Shown in pieces: positions 40,821 to 50,441 of a DNA stretch of 64,000 bases. The stretch covers positions 1 to 64,000 of the forward strand of contig JAVKFY010000051.1 of NCBI GenBank assembly GCA_040223615.1. The letters run 5' to 3'. A program made the position numbers and the translations under genes. The notes under the pieces were generated by a model. That model did not search any database, was not told where the DNA came from, and worked only from the letters and a program-made list of their open reading frames with translations. The first letter of the stretch is position 1. Every line of letters starts with the position of its first letter. This stretch comes from JAVKFY01 sp040223615 (lineage in GTDB: Bacteria > Pseudomonadota > Alphaproteobacteria > GCA-2731375).

Positions 40821-42335
40821 CTAGCGTTCCTGGCCGCTTCGCCCCGAGACCACGGCATTGAAGCTCATGCCGATCCGCTTGCCCTCCGCGCGCTGCAGGA
40901 GGACCTCGTGCGCGAGCCAGCTCGGGAACATCACCAGCAGTCCGGGCCACGGCATGATCTTGTCGCCACCTGGCGCAGCGCGGGTCGGCTCGGCCATCCG
41001 GCGGCTCTCGGTTGGATCGCTGAACTTCAGTTCGCCGCCGGCGCCGCCCGCCGGCACCTGGATATAATAGGTGCCGCTGATGACGGAGTCGGGGTGCAGA
41101 TGCGGCCCATGCCGTGATCCCCGCGTGTTGACGTTGAACCACAGCCGGTTGAGCTTGATCGACTTGCCGCGCAACGAGAAGCCGAGAGCCCTGGCGTAGG
41201 TCACCAGGCTCTCCGCGATGAACGGCAGCAGCGCGGCCACCTCCGGACGTTCGAAAATATCGTCGGTCCGATCCTCGTAGTAGGTCGTGAAGGCATCGCC
41301 CAGCGGATCGTAGCTTTCCCTGGACCGCGCCGCGTTCTCGGTGTCCGTCCTCTGGAGTTCCTCGACCAGTTTCGCCAGCTCGGGGTTGGTCTGCGCGGCC
41401 TGCGGAAATGACGACAGGAAGATGGTCGAGGCGTAGAGATCGCGCAGCTCGTAGCGGGTGTCGGCATCGAGACGCCTTCGCTCGCTGTCCTGCTTGCCGT
41501 TCTCGAGAAAAAGATCGGTCAGGGCTCGTGCATCGGCCGCCAGCTTTCGCCTGGCGCTCAGGCCTTCGAGATACTGGTCGCGCCGCGCCGGAAACGATGT
41601 GTTCGATGCCACCGGCCAGAGCTGCCACCAGAAGTTGACGGCGATGCTCCGCTCGATCGACAGCACCTGGTGCGGCCAGTATTGCGGAATGTAGAGCACG
41701 TCGCCCGGACCCAGGGTCACGTCGATGATGTCGACGTCGCGCGCCTGCGCAGGGCGTTCGCACGTCTCGTCGAACAGGTCCAGGTCGGCGTATCCCGCGG
41801 TGCCGGCGATGCCGAGCGCATGCTGGTCGCGCGAATTCGCCAGCAACACCCGTTTGCGGCCAGCGACGACGCAGAACAGGTTTTCGTACTCGTCCAGGTG
41901 CAGGACCGATTTCGCCCCGCCGGCGTTGAACCAGATATTGGTATCGCTCGCGTGCAGCCCCTTGAGCGTGCCGAGATCGCGCAGGCAGGCGGGCAGTTGC
42001 ACGTCGGCGCGCAACGCGACCGGCAGGTCCTCCACGCAATAGAGATCGTCGTCGCGATAACGGTCCAGGAACTCCCGCAAGGGCATGCGCGAAAGCGGAT
42101 GGGTCCGGCGCTCTCGCTTGCCATGCTCCACGCTGACGAGAAGGTCGCCCAGTTCGTCGGACAGCCACTCGTCGGTCCAGCGCGTCAGGGCAGGCCAGTC
42201 GGCCGCCGCGCCCGGCAGCAGCACGGGCCAGTTGCGCAGCACGTAGCGATCGAAGAACGCGTCGGCGGTAGGGCAAACGTCCAGGCTCTCGATGCCTGTC
42301 CTCTCGGGCGGCGCCGCAACGCTGCGTGCGTTCAT
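40821..42335 (-). CDS. Double iron dioxygenase: JmjC/cupin domain fused to a 2OG-Fe(II) oxygenase domain
   Basis: From ATG 42335 the protein has 504 residues. Residues 1-240 resemble cupin-like JmjC hydroxylases, with iron ligands H146-x-D148 (VLHLDEYEN) and H222 (YIPQYWPHQV). Residues 390-504 resemble prolyl-4-hydroxylase-like 2OG-Fe(II) enzymes. Their ligands are H414-x-D416 (PHLHPDSVISGTYY) and H476 (FPSWLAHEV), with 2OG-binding R487 (KRIGMSFN). Both active sites look intact. JmjC relatives hydroxylate amino-acid side chains, so a peptide or protein substrate is plausible. Its start overlaps the stop of the HprK-like gene (ATGA), so the two are made together. Confidence 0.78.
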   Translation of the reverse strand: MNARSVAAPPERTGIESLDVCPTADAFFDRYVLRNWPVLLPGAAADWPALTRWTDEWLSDELGDLLVSVEHGKRERRTHPLSRMPLREFLDRYRDDDLYCVEDLPVALRADVQLPACLRDLGTLKGLHASDTNIWFNAGGAKSVLHLDEYENLFCVVAGRKRVLLANSRDQHALGIAGTAGYADLDLFDETCERPAQARDVDIIDVTLGPGDVLYIPQYWPHQVLSIERSIAVNFWWQLWPVASNTSFPARRDQYLEGLSARRKLAADARALTDLFLENGKQDSERRRLDADTRYELRDLYASTIFLSSFPQAAQTNPELAKLVEELQRTDTENAARSRESYDPLGDAFTTYYEDRTDDIFERPEVAALLPFIAESLVTYARALGFSLRGKSIKLNRLWFNVNTRGSRHGPHLHPDSVISGTYYIQVPAGGAGGELKFSDPTESRRMAEPTRAAPGGDKIMPWPGLLVMFPSWLAHEVLLQRAEGKRIGMSFNAVVSGRSGQER

Positions 42336-43153
42336 GGGGCCAGGGCCTCCAGTTTCGCGATCAGAGCATCGGCTGCCGCGCCGGCCTCGGCGCGTTCGCC
42401 GCGCACGAACGATGTCGTCTCGGCGAAGCGGGAGATCGTGTCGAACGCCCGCTCGGTCTGGGCGCTCGCGCTCAACGTGTGCGACAGCAGGGCGAGCGCG
42501 CCGCTGCCCGGCGTGCAGGGGTCGAGTGCCAGCGTCGCGTCGGCGCGATAGGACAGGATCGCGACCAGCGCGACACGCATGCGCGGCACGTCTTCGCTCC
42601 AGCCGACGTCGCGTGCCGGGATGCGCCGGTATTCCCCCGCCTCCAGCCGCAAGGTCAGCGGCCGCGGGTAGGCATGCACGTAGCCGTCGGCATCGATCAG
42701 CGCGAGGTCGTCGGAATAGTACTGCGCGCCACGTTCCACCAGCGTGTGGACGAGCGTCGACTTGCCGCAAAAGGACGGCCCCGGCAGCAGCAGGCCGGCG
42801 CCGTTCCAGCTCACCGCGCCTGAATGGATGAAGACGAAGTCCGGCGAGAACTCGCCGATGCCTATGTTGGCCCAGCGCACGAACTCGATCACGAGTTCGT
42901 CCAGTGTATCAACGTCGGCCAGCCGTTCGCCATTGTGGTGCAGCAGGCAGCGCGCCGAGCCAACGTGGAGCAGGTAGGTCTGGTCGGTGTTCGCGACCTC
43001 GCAAGCCTTCCAGCCGGGAATCCAGCGCTCGCGCACCGCTTCGATGGCCGCCAGGCTGTTGCTGTGGACACCGACGCGCACGCCCATCGCATCAAATGCC
43101 AGCGCGTAGCGTCGGATGTCGTCGGTTTCCGCTGGGCTGGCATCCGACGTCAT
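42332..43153 (-). CDS. HprK-related kinase (HprK-rel-A type)
   Basis: The 273-residue protein carries an HPr-kinase-like nucleotide site: P-loop LLPGPSFCGKSTL (G125-T133) and YSDDLALID (D148, D149). It lacks the N-terminal domain and HPr-binding signature of true HprK. Proteins of this kind are found beside PqqD-like and nucleotidyltransferase genes in poorly characterised loci and in some lasso-peptide clusters. It is upstream of and coupled to the dioxygenase fusion and divergent from the nucleotidyltransferase gene. The substrate of phosphorylation is unknown. Confidence 0.75.
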   Translation of the reverse strand: MTSDASPAETDDIRRYALAFDAMGVRVGVHSNSLAAIEAVRERWIPGWKACEVANTDQTYLLHVGSARCLLHHNGERLADVDTLDELVIEFVRWANIGIGEFSPDFVFIHSGAVSWNGAGLLLPGPSFCGKSTLVHTLVERGAQYYSDDLALIDADGYVHAYPRPLTLRLEAGEYRRIPARDVGWSEDVPRMRVALVAILSYRADATLALDPCTPGSGALALLSHTLSASAQTERAFDTISRFAETTSFVRGERAEAGAAADALIAKLEALAP

Positions 43154-43326
43154 GGCTGGTTCCGTGTCGACGTGGCAAACATGTGCGGCGGCGGCTTCGC
43201 CATTCCCCGATGTCCTGTACTATCCGCACGCCACCTACTCTTGGGCGTGTTCGCGACAATCATGGACGATGTTAAACGCAGATCTCTTAATGGTCTCGCA
43301 TCTGATGACCCGGAGCTCCGCGGTGG

Positions 43327-44580
43327 GTGTCTCCTGACGCTCGGCGGCGTCCGCCCGGTTTGCTCGTGAGTACGGGAGCCGCGAGACCGCGGCAATCAGC
43401 GGAACTCGACCTGCTGCTGGCCTGCGCGCGGCCGCTCCAGGACAGCGCCACGCGCGAGCGCATCGAAGCGCTCACGCACGGCGTTCTCGACTGGACCCTG
43501 GTCGTGACGCTGGCGCTGCGCCATGAAGTCACCGGCCTGCTGCATTGGCGCCTCGATGGACATGCGAATGCCCAGGTACCGCCGGAGATCCGTCAGGCGC
43601 TGAGCGCGAAACACGCCTGGTGGTGCCGGCGCGAAAGCCAGTTGACCGACGAGGCGCTCCGACTTGCCCGGGACCTCGAGCGAGCCGGAATCGAAACCTT
43701 GTTCTTCAAGGGGCCGGTACTCGCCGCCACCTTGTACGACCGCCCCGGCCTGCGGCAATTCGGCGACCTTGACTTCCTGATCCACGAACCGGACATCGAC
43801 CGCACGCTCGACGTGCTGAGCGGCAACGGCTACAGCCCAGCAACACGCCTCTCACCGGCGCGCGAGGCCGCGGTCAGGCGGTATTCCGGGCAGTACAACC
43901 TGGTGCGCGACGACGGTCAGGTCGCCGTCGAACCGCACTGGCGCTTCAGCCACGCCATGCTGGCGGTCGCGCTCGATCATGACGCCATCTGGCGGCGCGC
44001 CGTCGAACGCATCGTGGACGGCGTGCCGCTGCGCACCGCGAGTGAGGCCGACACGGCCCTGCTGCTCTGCATCCACGGCTGCAAGGAGGAATGGGGGAAG
44101 CTGAAGTGGGTCTGTGACCTCGCCTCGATCGCCCACCGGGAGACCGCCATCGACTGGCACGCCCTGCACCGTGACGCCGCCCGGCAGGGCTGCGGCCGGA
44201 TGCTGCGCCTCGGCTTCGCCCTGGCCGACCGCCTGCTCCAGACGCCCGTGCCGGAAGCGCTGCGGCCAGCGGTCGACGTCGATGGCGCTATCGCGTCACT
44301 CGTCGAGTCCGTCGAGCGGTCCCTGACATGTCCGGGGAGCCCGAAGCGCACCAACTTCAAGATCTACGGCTTCAAGCTGCGCATGCGCGAGCGTCTTGGC
44401 GACAAGCTCCGCTACGCCGCGCGGACCCTGTTCACGCCGCGTCGCGCGCATTACGAACTCGTCGCCCTGCCCGATGCGCTGCTGTTTCTCTACTACCCGA
44501 TACGGATCGCGCACGATTGCCTGATGCTGCCGCTCTGGCTGCTCGCCAAGCGGACAGCACGCGCTTTCCGAGCGGGCTGA
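43327..44580 (+). CDS. Nucleotidyltransferase family protein (PF14907-like)
   Basis: The 417-residue protein has the pattern of this uncharacterised nucleotidyltransferase family: LFFKGPVLAATLYDRPGLRQFGDLDFLI with the Asp pair in GDLDFLI, then VAVEPHWRFSH and the later LLLCIHGCKEEWGKLKWVCDLA. The C-terminus is basic with a hydrophobic stretch (LLFLYYPIRIAHDCLMLPLWLL), suggesting membrane contact. GTG 43327 and GTG 43366 are both possible starts. It is divergent from the HprK-like kinase and forms part of the same locus. The acceptor substrate is unknown. Confidence 0.75.
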   Translation: MSPDARRRPPGLLVSTGAARPRQSAELDLLLACARPLQDSATRERIEALTHGVLDWTLVVTLALRHEVTGLLHWRLDGHANAQVPPEIRQALSAKHAWWCRRESQLTDEALRLARDLERAGIETLFFKGPVLAATLYDRPGLRQFGDLDFLIHEPDIDRTLDVLSGNGYSPATRLSPAREAAVRRYSGQYNLVRDDGQVAVEPHWRFSHAMLAVALDHDAIWRRAVERIVDGVPLRTASEADTALLLCIHGCKEEWGKLKWVCDLASIAHRETAIDWHALHRDAARQGCGRMLRLGFALADRLLQTPVPEALRPAVDVDGAIASLVESVERSLTCPGSPKRTNFKIYGFKLRMRERLGDKLRYAARTLFTPRRAHYELVALPDALLFLYYPIRIAHDCLMLPLWLLAKRTARAFRAG

Positions 44581-44601
44581 ACGGCCGGGGCGCCCAGATC
44601 G

Positions 44602-44747
44602 TCAGTCGGTGATCGGCTTGTCGCCGCAGCGCGGGTGCGGCCGGCCGCCGTTGGCGACCGCCATGCAGAGCACGATCTCGTCCGGCCGCGGCGCATCGGC
44701 GACCATCACGGTCATGGTGTCGAAGTGGTCGAACGACCAGGCCTCGT
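44602..44747 (-). pseudogene. Duplicated 3' fragment of the amino-acid-synthesis-family gene
   Basis: The minus strand encodes the last 45 or so residues of the gene at 50442-50987 (SFDHFDTMTVMVADAPRPDE to RPHPRCGDKPITD) with its stop at 44602. Bases 44611-44747 and 50451-50587 are identical at 135 of 137 positions, in the same orientation and exactly 5840 bases apart. There is no start or N-terminal part. The RTX gene lies between the two copies. Confidence 0.85.
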
Positions 44748-44789
44748 ACTCAGGCGATCCCCGTCCTCGGCACGATGGCCCCGGGCGGT

Positions 44790-47700
44790 TCAACCGAACA
44801 GGAAGTCGTCCGGACTCAACTGGCTGGTTGCCACGCTGCTGACCGTGACCGACAGGCCCTCGCCGCCCACGGCGAGCGTGATCAGCGCCCCTTCCGGGCC
44901 GTCCACGATGGCCAGCGCGTCGGCTCCGGCCACGCCCTGGAACAGCAGCACGTCGACGCCCGGCTCGAAGTCCAGGACGGTATCGTCGCCCTGTCCGGCG
45001 GCGAACACGAACGTGTCGATGCCTGTCCCGCCGATCAGCAGATCGTTGGCCAGACCGCCGATCAGGGTGTCGGCGCCGTCGCCGCCATCCAGCACATCGA
45101 CGCCGGCCATGCCGACCAGGAAGTCGTCGCCATTGCCGCCGGCGATCTGGTCCGGACCGCCCTGGCCGCGCAGCGTATCGTTGCCGTCGCCGCCGGCGAT
45201 GACGTCAGCGCCGGAATTGCCGTTGACGGTATCGTCGCCGTCACCACCGCTCAGGTTGTCGCCATCGCCGCCGCCGTAGAGCAGGTCGTCGCCGGCCTCG
45301 CCCCGTACCACGTCGGCGCCGACATGCGCCTTGGCCAGGTCGTCGCCGGCGCCGCCGTCGACGGTGTCGTCGCCGACATTGCCGTACAGCCGGTCATTGC
45401 CCGCGCCGCCGTCGAGCCAGTCGTCGCCGAGCATGCCCCAGGCCTGGTCGTCGCCGTCGCCGCCGTTGACAGTATCGTTGCCGGCGCCCGCGGCGATCCG
45501 GTCGACGCCCGCCGCGCCGCTCAGCACGTTGTCGCCGGCCCCGCCGATGGTCAGTTCCTCGACCTGCGAGTCGACCAGGGTCAGATCGACGAGATCGGAC
45601 AGATCGACCGTGCCGTCGCCGAACTGCACCCTCTCGATGTCCGACGCCATCAGGGTGAAGCCGGCCTCGCCGCCGGTGAACTGCATCCGCACCGCCGCGC
45701 CGGTGAACACCGAGTGGACCGCGACGCCGTCCTCGACCCGCGAGGCGGATAGCGCGTTGGCCGCGGTGGCGCCGGTCAGCAGCGAAATCTGCACTTCGTC
45801 GCTGTCGAAGTCGAACACCGCGGTATCGATGCCGTCGCCGCCGAACAGCGAATCCTGCCCGGTGCCTCCCGCCAGCCAGTCGTCGTCGTCCAGGCCACGG
45901 ATCAGGTCGTCGCCGGCCAGCCCGATCAACGTGTCCTGGCCGTCGCTGCCGATCAGGGTGTCGTCACCCAGCGTGCCCGACCCGAGCAGCATACCGGACC
46001 CGCTGGTCTCCTCGACGATCGCCACGGTGGTGTTGAGATTGACCAGGCGTTCGCCGAAACCGTCGCCATCGGCGTCGATCTGCAGCTGGCTGAACAGGGC
46101 GGTAAAGGCGACCCTGACCTCGCCGGCGCCGGCGGCGCTGAAGTCGCTGTCGTTGATGAACGCCAGGCCGAGCGCCGACAGGTCGATGCGGTCGATGCCG
46201 AGCCCCTGGAAGTCGGTGATCTGGTCGACGCCGTTGACCGGCACGTCGTCCAGGGTCGCGAAGCGGAAGACATCGGCGCCGTCGCCGCCGGTCAGGGTGT
46301 CGCTGCCGGCACCGCCGATCAGGGTGTCATCGCCGGCGCTGCCGGAGAGCGAGTCGTCGCCAACGCCGCCGTCCAGCAGGTCGTCGCCGGTACCGCCTTC
46401 CAGCGTATCCCCGCCGGTGCCCCCGTCCAGCGTGTCGTTGCCGGAACCGCCGTCGAGGCGGTCGTCGCCTGCATCGCCGAACAGCGTGTCGTCGCCGATC
46501 GCGTCGCTCAGCGTGTCGTCGCCGGCACCGCCCTCCAGCCGGTCGCCCTCGCCGCCGCCGTCGAGCAGGTCGTTGCCGTCGCCGCCACGCAGCGTGTCGA
46601 TGCCGAGCTCGCCGTTCAGGATGTCGTTGCCGGCATCGCCCGACAGCTCGTCGCCGGCGGCGCCGCCATCCAGCGAGTCGTCGTCGTCACCACCATAGAG
46701 CGTGTCGACGCCGGTGCCGCCGACCAGCGTGTCGTTGCCGGAATCGCCATACAGCACGTCGTTACCGGAATCGCCGCCGACGAGGTCGTCGCCGGTGCCG
46801 CCGAAGATCTCGTCGCGGCTATCCAGGCCGCGCAGGTCGTCATTGCCGCCCAGCCCGATCAGCGTGTCTTCGTCGTTGCTGCCGATCAGGATCTCCGACG
46901 CCGTGGTGCCGGTTGGCCTGAGCTCCAGATAGCGATGGCTGTCGGCGTCGAAATCGTCGAACACGCCATCGTCGACGGCGTCGGCGGCCGCGGCGGCAAA
47001 GCTCTGGGCGATCGCCGTGTTGGGCCGGTCGAACAGCTCGAAGCCGGCCACGCTGGTGCTCTTGACGACGATCGTCACCTCGGCGTCGTTGCCGGCGGCG
47101 CGGTCCAGGTCGACCTCGACGGTCAGGGTCGGCGACGCGCCCACGAGCGAGCTGAAGCGGACCAGGGCCGCATCGTCGTCGGCGCCGGCCGCGGCATCGC
47201 TCGCCAGCCAGTCGCCAAAGCTCATGCTGCCGATGAAGATCGGGGCGACCTGGCCGTCGCGCAGCGCGTCGTCGCGGAACGCCAGCACCAGGCGATCGCC
47301 GCCGCCGCTCGGTGAGAAATCGGTGATGGTGATCGCGGCGTCGCTACCGGTGACTTCGTACAGGAAGGTATCGTTGCCACCGCCACCGGTCAGCAGGTCG
47401 GTGCCGCCATTCCCGAACAGCATGTCGTCGCCGGCGCCGCCGTCGAGTGCGTCGGCCGCAGCGCCGCCAGACAGCGTGTCGTCGCCGGCATCGCCGAACA
47501 GCGAGAAGGCATTGTCCTGGCCGCCGCGGAGCGCGTCATGGCCTTCGCCGCCGAACAGCAGCGACGCGTCGGCGAACGAGCCCGCGCCGGTGAGCGTATC
47601 GTTGCCGGTGCCACCGAACAGCCGATCGATGCCGCTGCTGCCATCTAGCGAGTCGTTGCCTTCCTCGCCGTGCAGCAGGTCGTTGTCGTCACCTCCCGCG

Positions 47701-50156
47701 AGCACGTCATTGCCGGCGCCGCCGAACAAGGTGTCCTCGTCGGCGCCGCCGTCGAGCGTGTCGTTGCCGAGTTCGCCGAACAGCTCGTCGCGCCCGTCGG
47801 CACCGAACAGGGAATCGCCATCAACGCCGCCGAACAGGCTGTCGTTGCCGGCACCGCCGCTCAGGGTGTCAACACCGTCGTCGCCGAGCAGCTGGTCGTT
47901 ACCGTCGCCGCCAGCGACCAGGTCGTCGCCGCTGTCGCCATTGCCGATATCCGCGCCGTCGCCGCCGAACAGGAAGTCCTTGTTGCTGCCGCCATATTGC
48001 TCGTCGTCGCCGCCATTGCCCCGGAGCGTGTCGCGGCCGCTATCGCCTCCCTGAAGATTGTCACCTGCATCCCCGATGATCTCCCTGTCGCCATCGCCCG
48101 AACGGACCAGGACGAACTGATCGGTGAAGTCCGTGTTCCGGTCGATCGTGAAATCGCCTTCGATACGGATCGTATGGTCGACGATCCCGTCGCCGTCCCT
48201 GTCGACCTGGACCTTGGTGAAGCCGTCGAACACCGGCACGGGGAACTCGACGAAGGGCCCGAAGCCGAAACCAAAAAGATCGATAAGGTCGATCCGAATG
48301 GTGTCGCCGCTTTCGATGCGGATCGCCGGCCCCGTCTCGCCGCCGAACAGCCCTGTGCCGATGAACGACACACCGTCGATCTGCTCATCCGGGAAAAAGA
48401 CACCATCCAGGATGATCTTGTCGTCGGCGCCGAAGTCGGTGATCCAATCGACGTCGATGCCTTCCTCGCCGGCTGACAGGAACCGGAACTCGTCCTCGCC
48501 GCCGCCGCCGGTCAGCGTGTCGCTGCCGATGCCGCCGAACAGCGTGTCGTTGTCGCCGCCGCCGTCGAGGACATCGTCGCCGGCGCCGCCGAACAGGCTG
48601 TCGTTGTCGTCGTCGCCAATGAGCGTGTCGCCGGCCCCTTTGCCTTCGATCCGGTCCTCGCCATCGCCGCCTTGCAGCCGATTGCCGGCCCCGTCGCCGA
48701 TCAAGGTGTCGTTGAGGGTGCCGCCAATGACGTTCTCGATCCCGACCAGCGTGTCGTTGCCGGCGACACCGGACGCCCGTCCATCGGCGAGGTTGACGGT
48801 CACGGAGTCGGTGAAGGCGCTGTAGTCGGCGGTATCGGTGTCGGCGCCGCCGACCAGGCTGTCATCGCCGAGACCGCCATCGAGCGTGTCGTCGCCGGCG
48901 CCGCCGTCGAGCGTGTTGTCCAGGGTGTCGCCGGTGATCGCGTCGTCGCCGACGCCACCGACCACCCGCTCCACGCCGACGAGCGTGTCGATGTCGGCGC
49001 CATTTACCGCTTGGCCGGTGGCCAGGTTCACCGCCACCGAACCGGCAAGCGTGCTGTAGTCGGCGGTGTCGATGCCGCCGCCGCCGACCAGGCTATCGCT
49101 GCCGGCGCCGCCATCGAGGCTGTCGTCGCCGATGCCGCCAAACAGCGTGTCGCCGCCACCGCCGCCGTGCAGCTCGTCCGCGTCATCGCCGCCGAAGATG
49201 CTCTCGCCGGCGACGGAGCCGGTGATCACGTCCAGGCCATCGTCGCCTTCGATCCGGGTGACGCCCGCCAGGGTGGCGCCGGAGAAGTCGAGCACGTCGC
49301 CGGCGGTGGTGCCGGTGATGGCACCGTTGATCGAGACGTGCTCGACCCCGTTGCCGGCGCCGAAGGCAGAGAGCTCGACGCCGCCGTCGGCGATCAGCGT
49401 ATCGGTGCCGCTGCCGCCGAAATACTGGTCCAGGCCGCCACCGCCATACAGCTCGTCGTCGTCGGCGCCGCCGTAGAGTTCGTCGTTGTCGGCGCCACCG
49501 TAGAGGAAATCGGTGCCGCCGCCGCCGAACAGCACATCGTCGCCGCCGTCGCCGATCAGGTAGTCGGTGCCGTCGCTGCCGGTCAGGCTGTCGTCGCCCG
49601 CCGTCGTGGCGATCTGGAGTACGCCGTCGGACTCGCGCAGGCTGAATGTGCCGGTGAGGTTGATCCGGCCGTCGATCGTGCTGTCGCCATCGTTGTCGAC
49701 CTGCAGCTGCGTGATGGCGCCGTCGTCGAGATAGGCGACACGTATCTGCGGCGTGCCGCCAGCGCCGAAGGCGTCGCTGCCGATGAAGGTCGCGTTGAAA
49801 TCCGCCAGGTCGATGTTGTCGCCAGCATCGAGATCCTCGATGACATCGGGCTCGTCGGCAACGAAGTGGTCGGCATCGACGAACTTGAAGGTGTCGTCGC
49901 CGGCGCCGCCGAACAGGGTGTCGACACCGCTGCCGCCGACCAGGAAATCGTCGCCGACGCCGCCGAAGATCGAGTCGTCGTCGCCCTGGCCGCGCAGGAT
50001 GTCGTCGCCACCGCCGCCGTAGATGGTGTCGTCGTCGGCGCCACCCTCGACGGTGGCGCCGGTATCGATGGCGACGGTGATGACGTCGGCGCCGCCGACG
50101 TCGGTGTCCTCGTCCGGGAACGGGTTGTTGGCGTCGGTGACGGTGTACTCAGCCAT
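44790..50156 (-). CDS. Giant RTX calcium-binding repeat protein (type I secreted)
   Basis: The 1788-residue protein is made largely of GGxGxDxLx nonapeptide repeats in blocks. Between them lie beta-rich linkers (for example DVIEDLDAGDNIDLADFN and repeated 'QLQVDNDGDSTIDGRI'-type units) and EF-hand-like DxDGDG segments. It has no N-terminal signal peptide and ends hydrophobic and acidic (SQLSPDDFLFG), as type I secretion substrates do. RTX repeats fold on binding calcium outside the cell. I see no enzymatic domain, so an adhesin or matrix role is more likely than a toxin. No type I transporter genes are in the window. The flanking 137-bp repeats suggest it arrived as a unit. Confidence 0.9.
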   Translation of the reverse strand: MAEYTVTDANNPFPDEDTDVGGADVITVAIDTGATVEGGADDDTIYGGGGDDILRGQGDDDSIFGGVGDDFLVGGSGVDTLFGGAGDDTFKFVDADHFVADEPDVIEDLDAGDNIDLADFNATFIGSDAFGAGGTPQIRVAYLDDGAITQLQVDNDGDSTIDGRINLTGTFSLRESDGVLQIATTAGDDSLTGSDGTDYLIGDGGDDVLFGGGGTDFLYGGADNDELYGGADDDELYGGGGLDQYFGGSGTDTLIADGGVELSAFGAGNGVEHVSINGAITGTTAGDVLDFSGATLAGVTRIEGDDGLDVITGSVAGESIFGGDDADELHGGGGGDTLFGGIGDDSLDGGAGSDSLVGGGGIDTADYSTLAGSVAVNLATGQAVNGADIDTLVGVERVVGGVGDDAITGDTLDNTLDGGAGDDTLDGGLGDDSLVGGADTDTADYSAFTDSVTVNLADGRASGVAGNDTLVGIENVIGGTLNDTLIGDGAGNRLQGGDGEDRIEGKGAGDTLIGDDDNDSLFGGAGDDVLDGGGDNDTLFGGIGSDTLTGGGGEDEFRFLSAGEEGIDVDWITDFGADDKIILDGVFFPDEQIDGVSFIGTGLFGGETGPAIRIESGDTIRIDLIDLFGFGFGPFVEFPVPVFDGFTKVQVDRDGDGIVDHTIRIEGDFTIDRNTDFTDQFVLVRSGDGDREIIGDAGDNLQGGDSGRDTLRGNGGDDEQYGGSNKDFLFGGDGADIGNGDSGDDLVAGGDGNDQLLGDDGVDTLSGGAGNDSLFGGVDGDSLFGADGRDELFGELGNDTLDGGADEDTLFGGAGNDVLAGGDDNDLLHGEEGNDSLDGSSGIDRLFGGTGNDTLTGAGSFADASLLFGGEGHDALRGGQDNAFSLFGDAGDDTLSGGAAADALDGGAGDDMLFGNGGTDLLTGGGGNDTFLYEVTGSDAAITITDFSPSGGGDRLVLAFRDDALRDGQVAPIFIGSMSFGDWLASDAAAGADDDAALVRFSSLVGASPTLTVEVDLDRAAGNDAEVTIVVKSTSVAGFELFDRPNTAIAQSFAAAAADAVDDGVFDDFDADSHRYLELRPTGTTASEILIGSNDEDTLIGLGGNDDLRGLDSRDEIFGGTGDDLVGGDSGNDVLYGDSGNDTLVGGTGVDTLYGGDDDDSLDGGAAGDELSGDAGNDILNGELGIDTLRGGDGNDLLDGGGEGDRLEGGAGDDTLSDAIGDDTLFGDAGDDRLDGGSGNDTLDGGTGGDTLEGGTGDDLLDGGVGDDSLSGSAGDDTLIGGAGSDTLTGGDGADVFRFATLDDVPVNGVDQITDFQGLGIDRIDLSALGLAFINDSDFSAAGAGEVRVAFTALFSQLQIDADGDGFGERLVNLNTTVAIVEETSGSGMLLGSGTLGDDTLIGSDGQDTLIGLAGDDLIRGLDDDDWLAGGTGQDSLFGGDGIDTAVFDFDSDEVQISLLTGATAANALSASRVEDGVAVHSVFTGAAVRMQFTGGEAGFTLMASDIERVQFGDGTVDLSDLVDLTLVDSQVEELTIGGAGDNVLSGAAGVDRIAAGAGNDTVNGGDGDDQAWGMLGDDWLDGGAGNDRLYGNVGDDTVDGGAGDDLAKAHVGADVVRGEAGDDLLYGGGDGDNLSGGDGDDTVNGNSGADVIAGGDGNDTLRGQGGPDQIAGGNGDDFLVGMAGVDVLDGGDGADTLIGGLANDLLIGGTGIDTFVFAAGQGDDTVLDFEPGVDVLLFQGVAGADALAIVDGPEGALITLAVGGEGLSVTVSSVATSQLSPDDFLFG

Positions 50157-50313
50157 GGATCACACGCCGAGCCGGCAACGCGACGCGGCACTCAATCCGC
50201 CACAGCCCATTGCCGGGTGGGGCAAATGGCACGCTCCGTTGACCGCGCGGCTACTCATATGATTATCCCCACCGGCGAAACCGGCGTCCCTTGCCACGTC
50301 CCGGCGTGCCGAA

Positions 50314-50342
50314 ACGATACACTAAGCTTTACAAAGTGTTAA
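50314..50342 (-). promoter_or_regulatory. Possible sigma-70 promoter of the RTX gene
   Basis: On the minus strand TTAACA (50342-50337) and TATCGT (50319-50314) are separated by 17 bases. They lie about 160 bases upstream of the RTX start. The stretch is visibly AT-richer than its surroundings and contains ACACT/AGTGT arms (minus strand) that could be an operator. Confidence 0.4.
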
Positions 50343-50441
50343 GCGAGCAAGACTTAGGCCAATTGCTTGAAAGCTGGAGACAACAACGACCGTGGCCTTT
50401 CGGGCTCGCGGATGCCCCTGCATCAACGCCCGGCGACGTTG

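Noticed and set aside
44790..50156. Regular short repeats that could look like a CRISPR or tandem array
   Set aside because: The periodicity is that of 9-residue RTX repeats (27 bases) in an open frame. There are no spacers.
44775..50342. Several plus-strand open frames hundreds of codons long opposite the RTX gene
   Set aside because: They are Ser/Pro- or Val/Ala-rich shadows caused by the repetitive RTX codons. They have no start signals or motifs.
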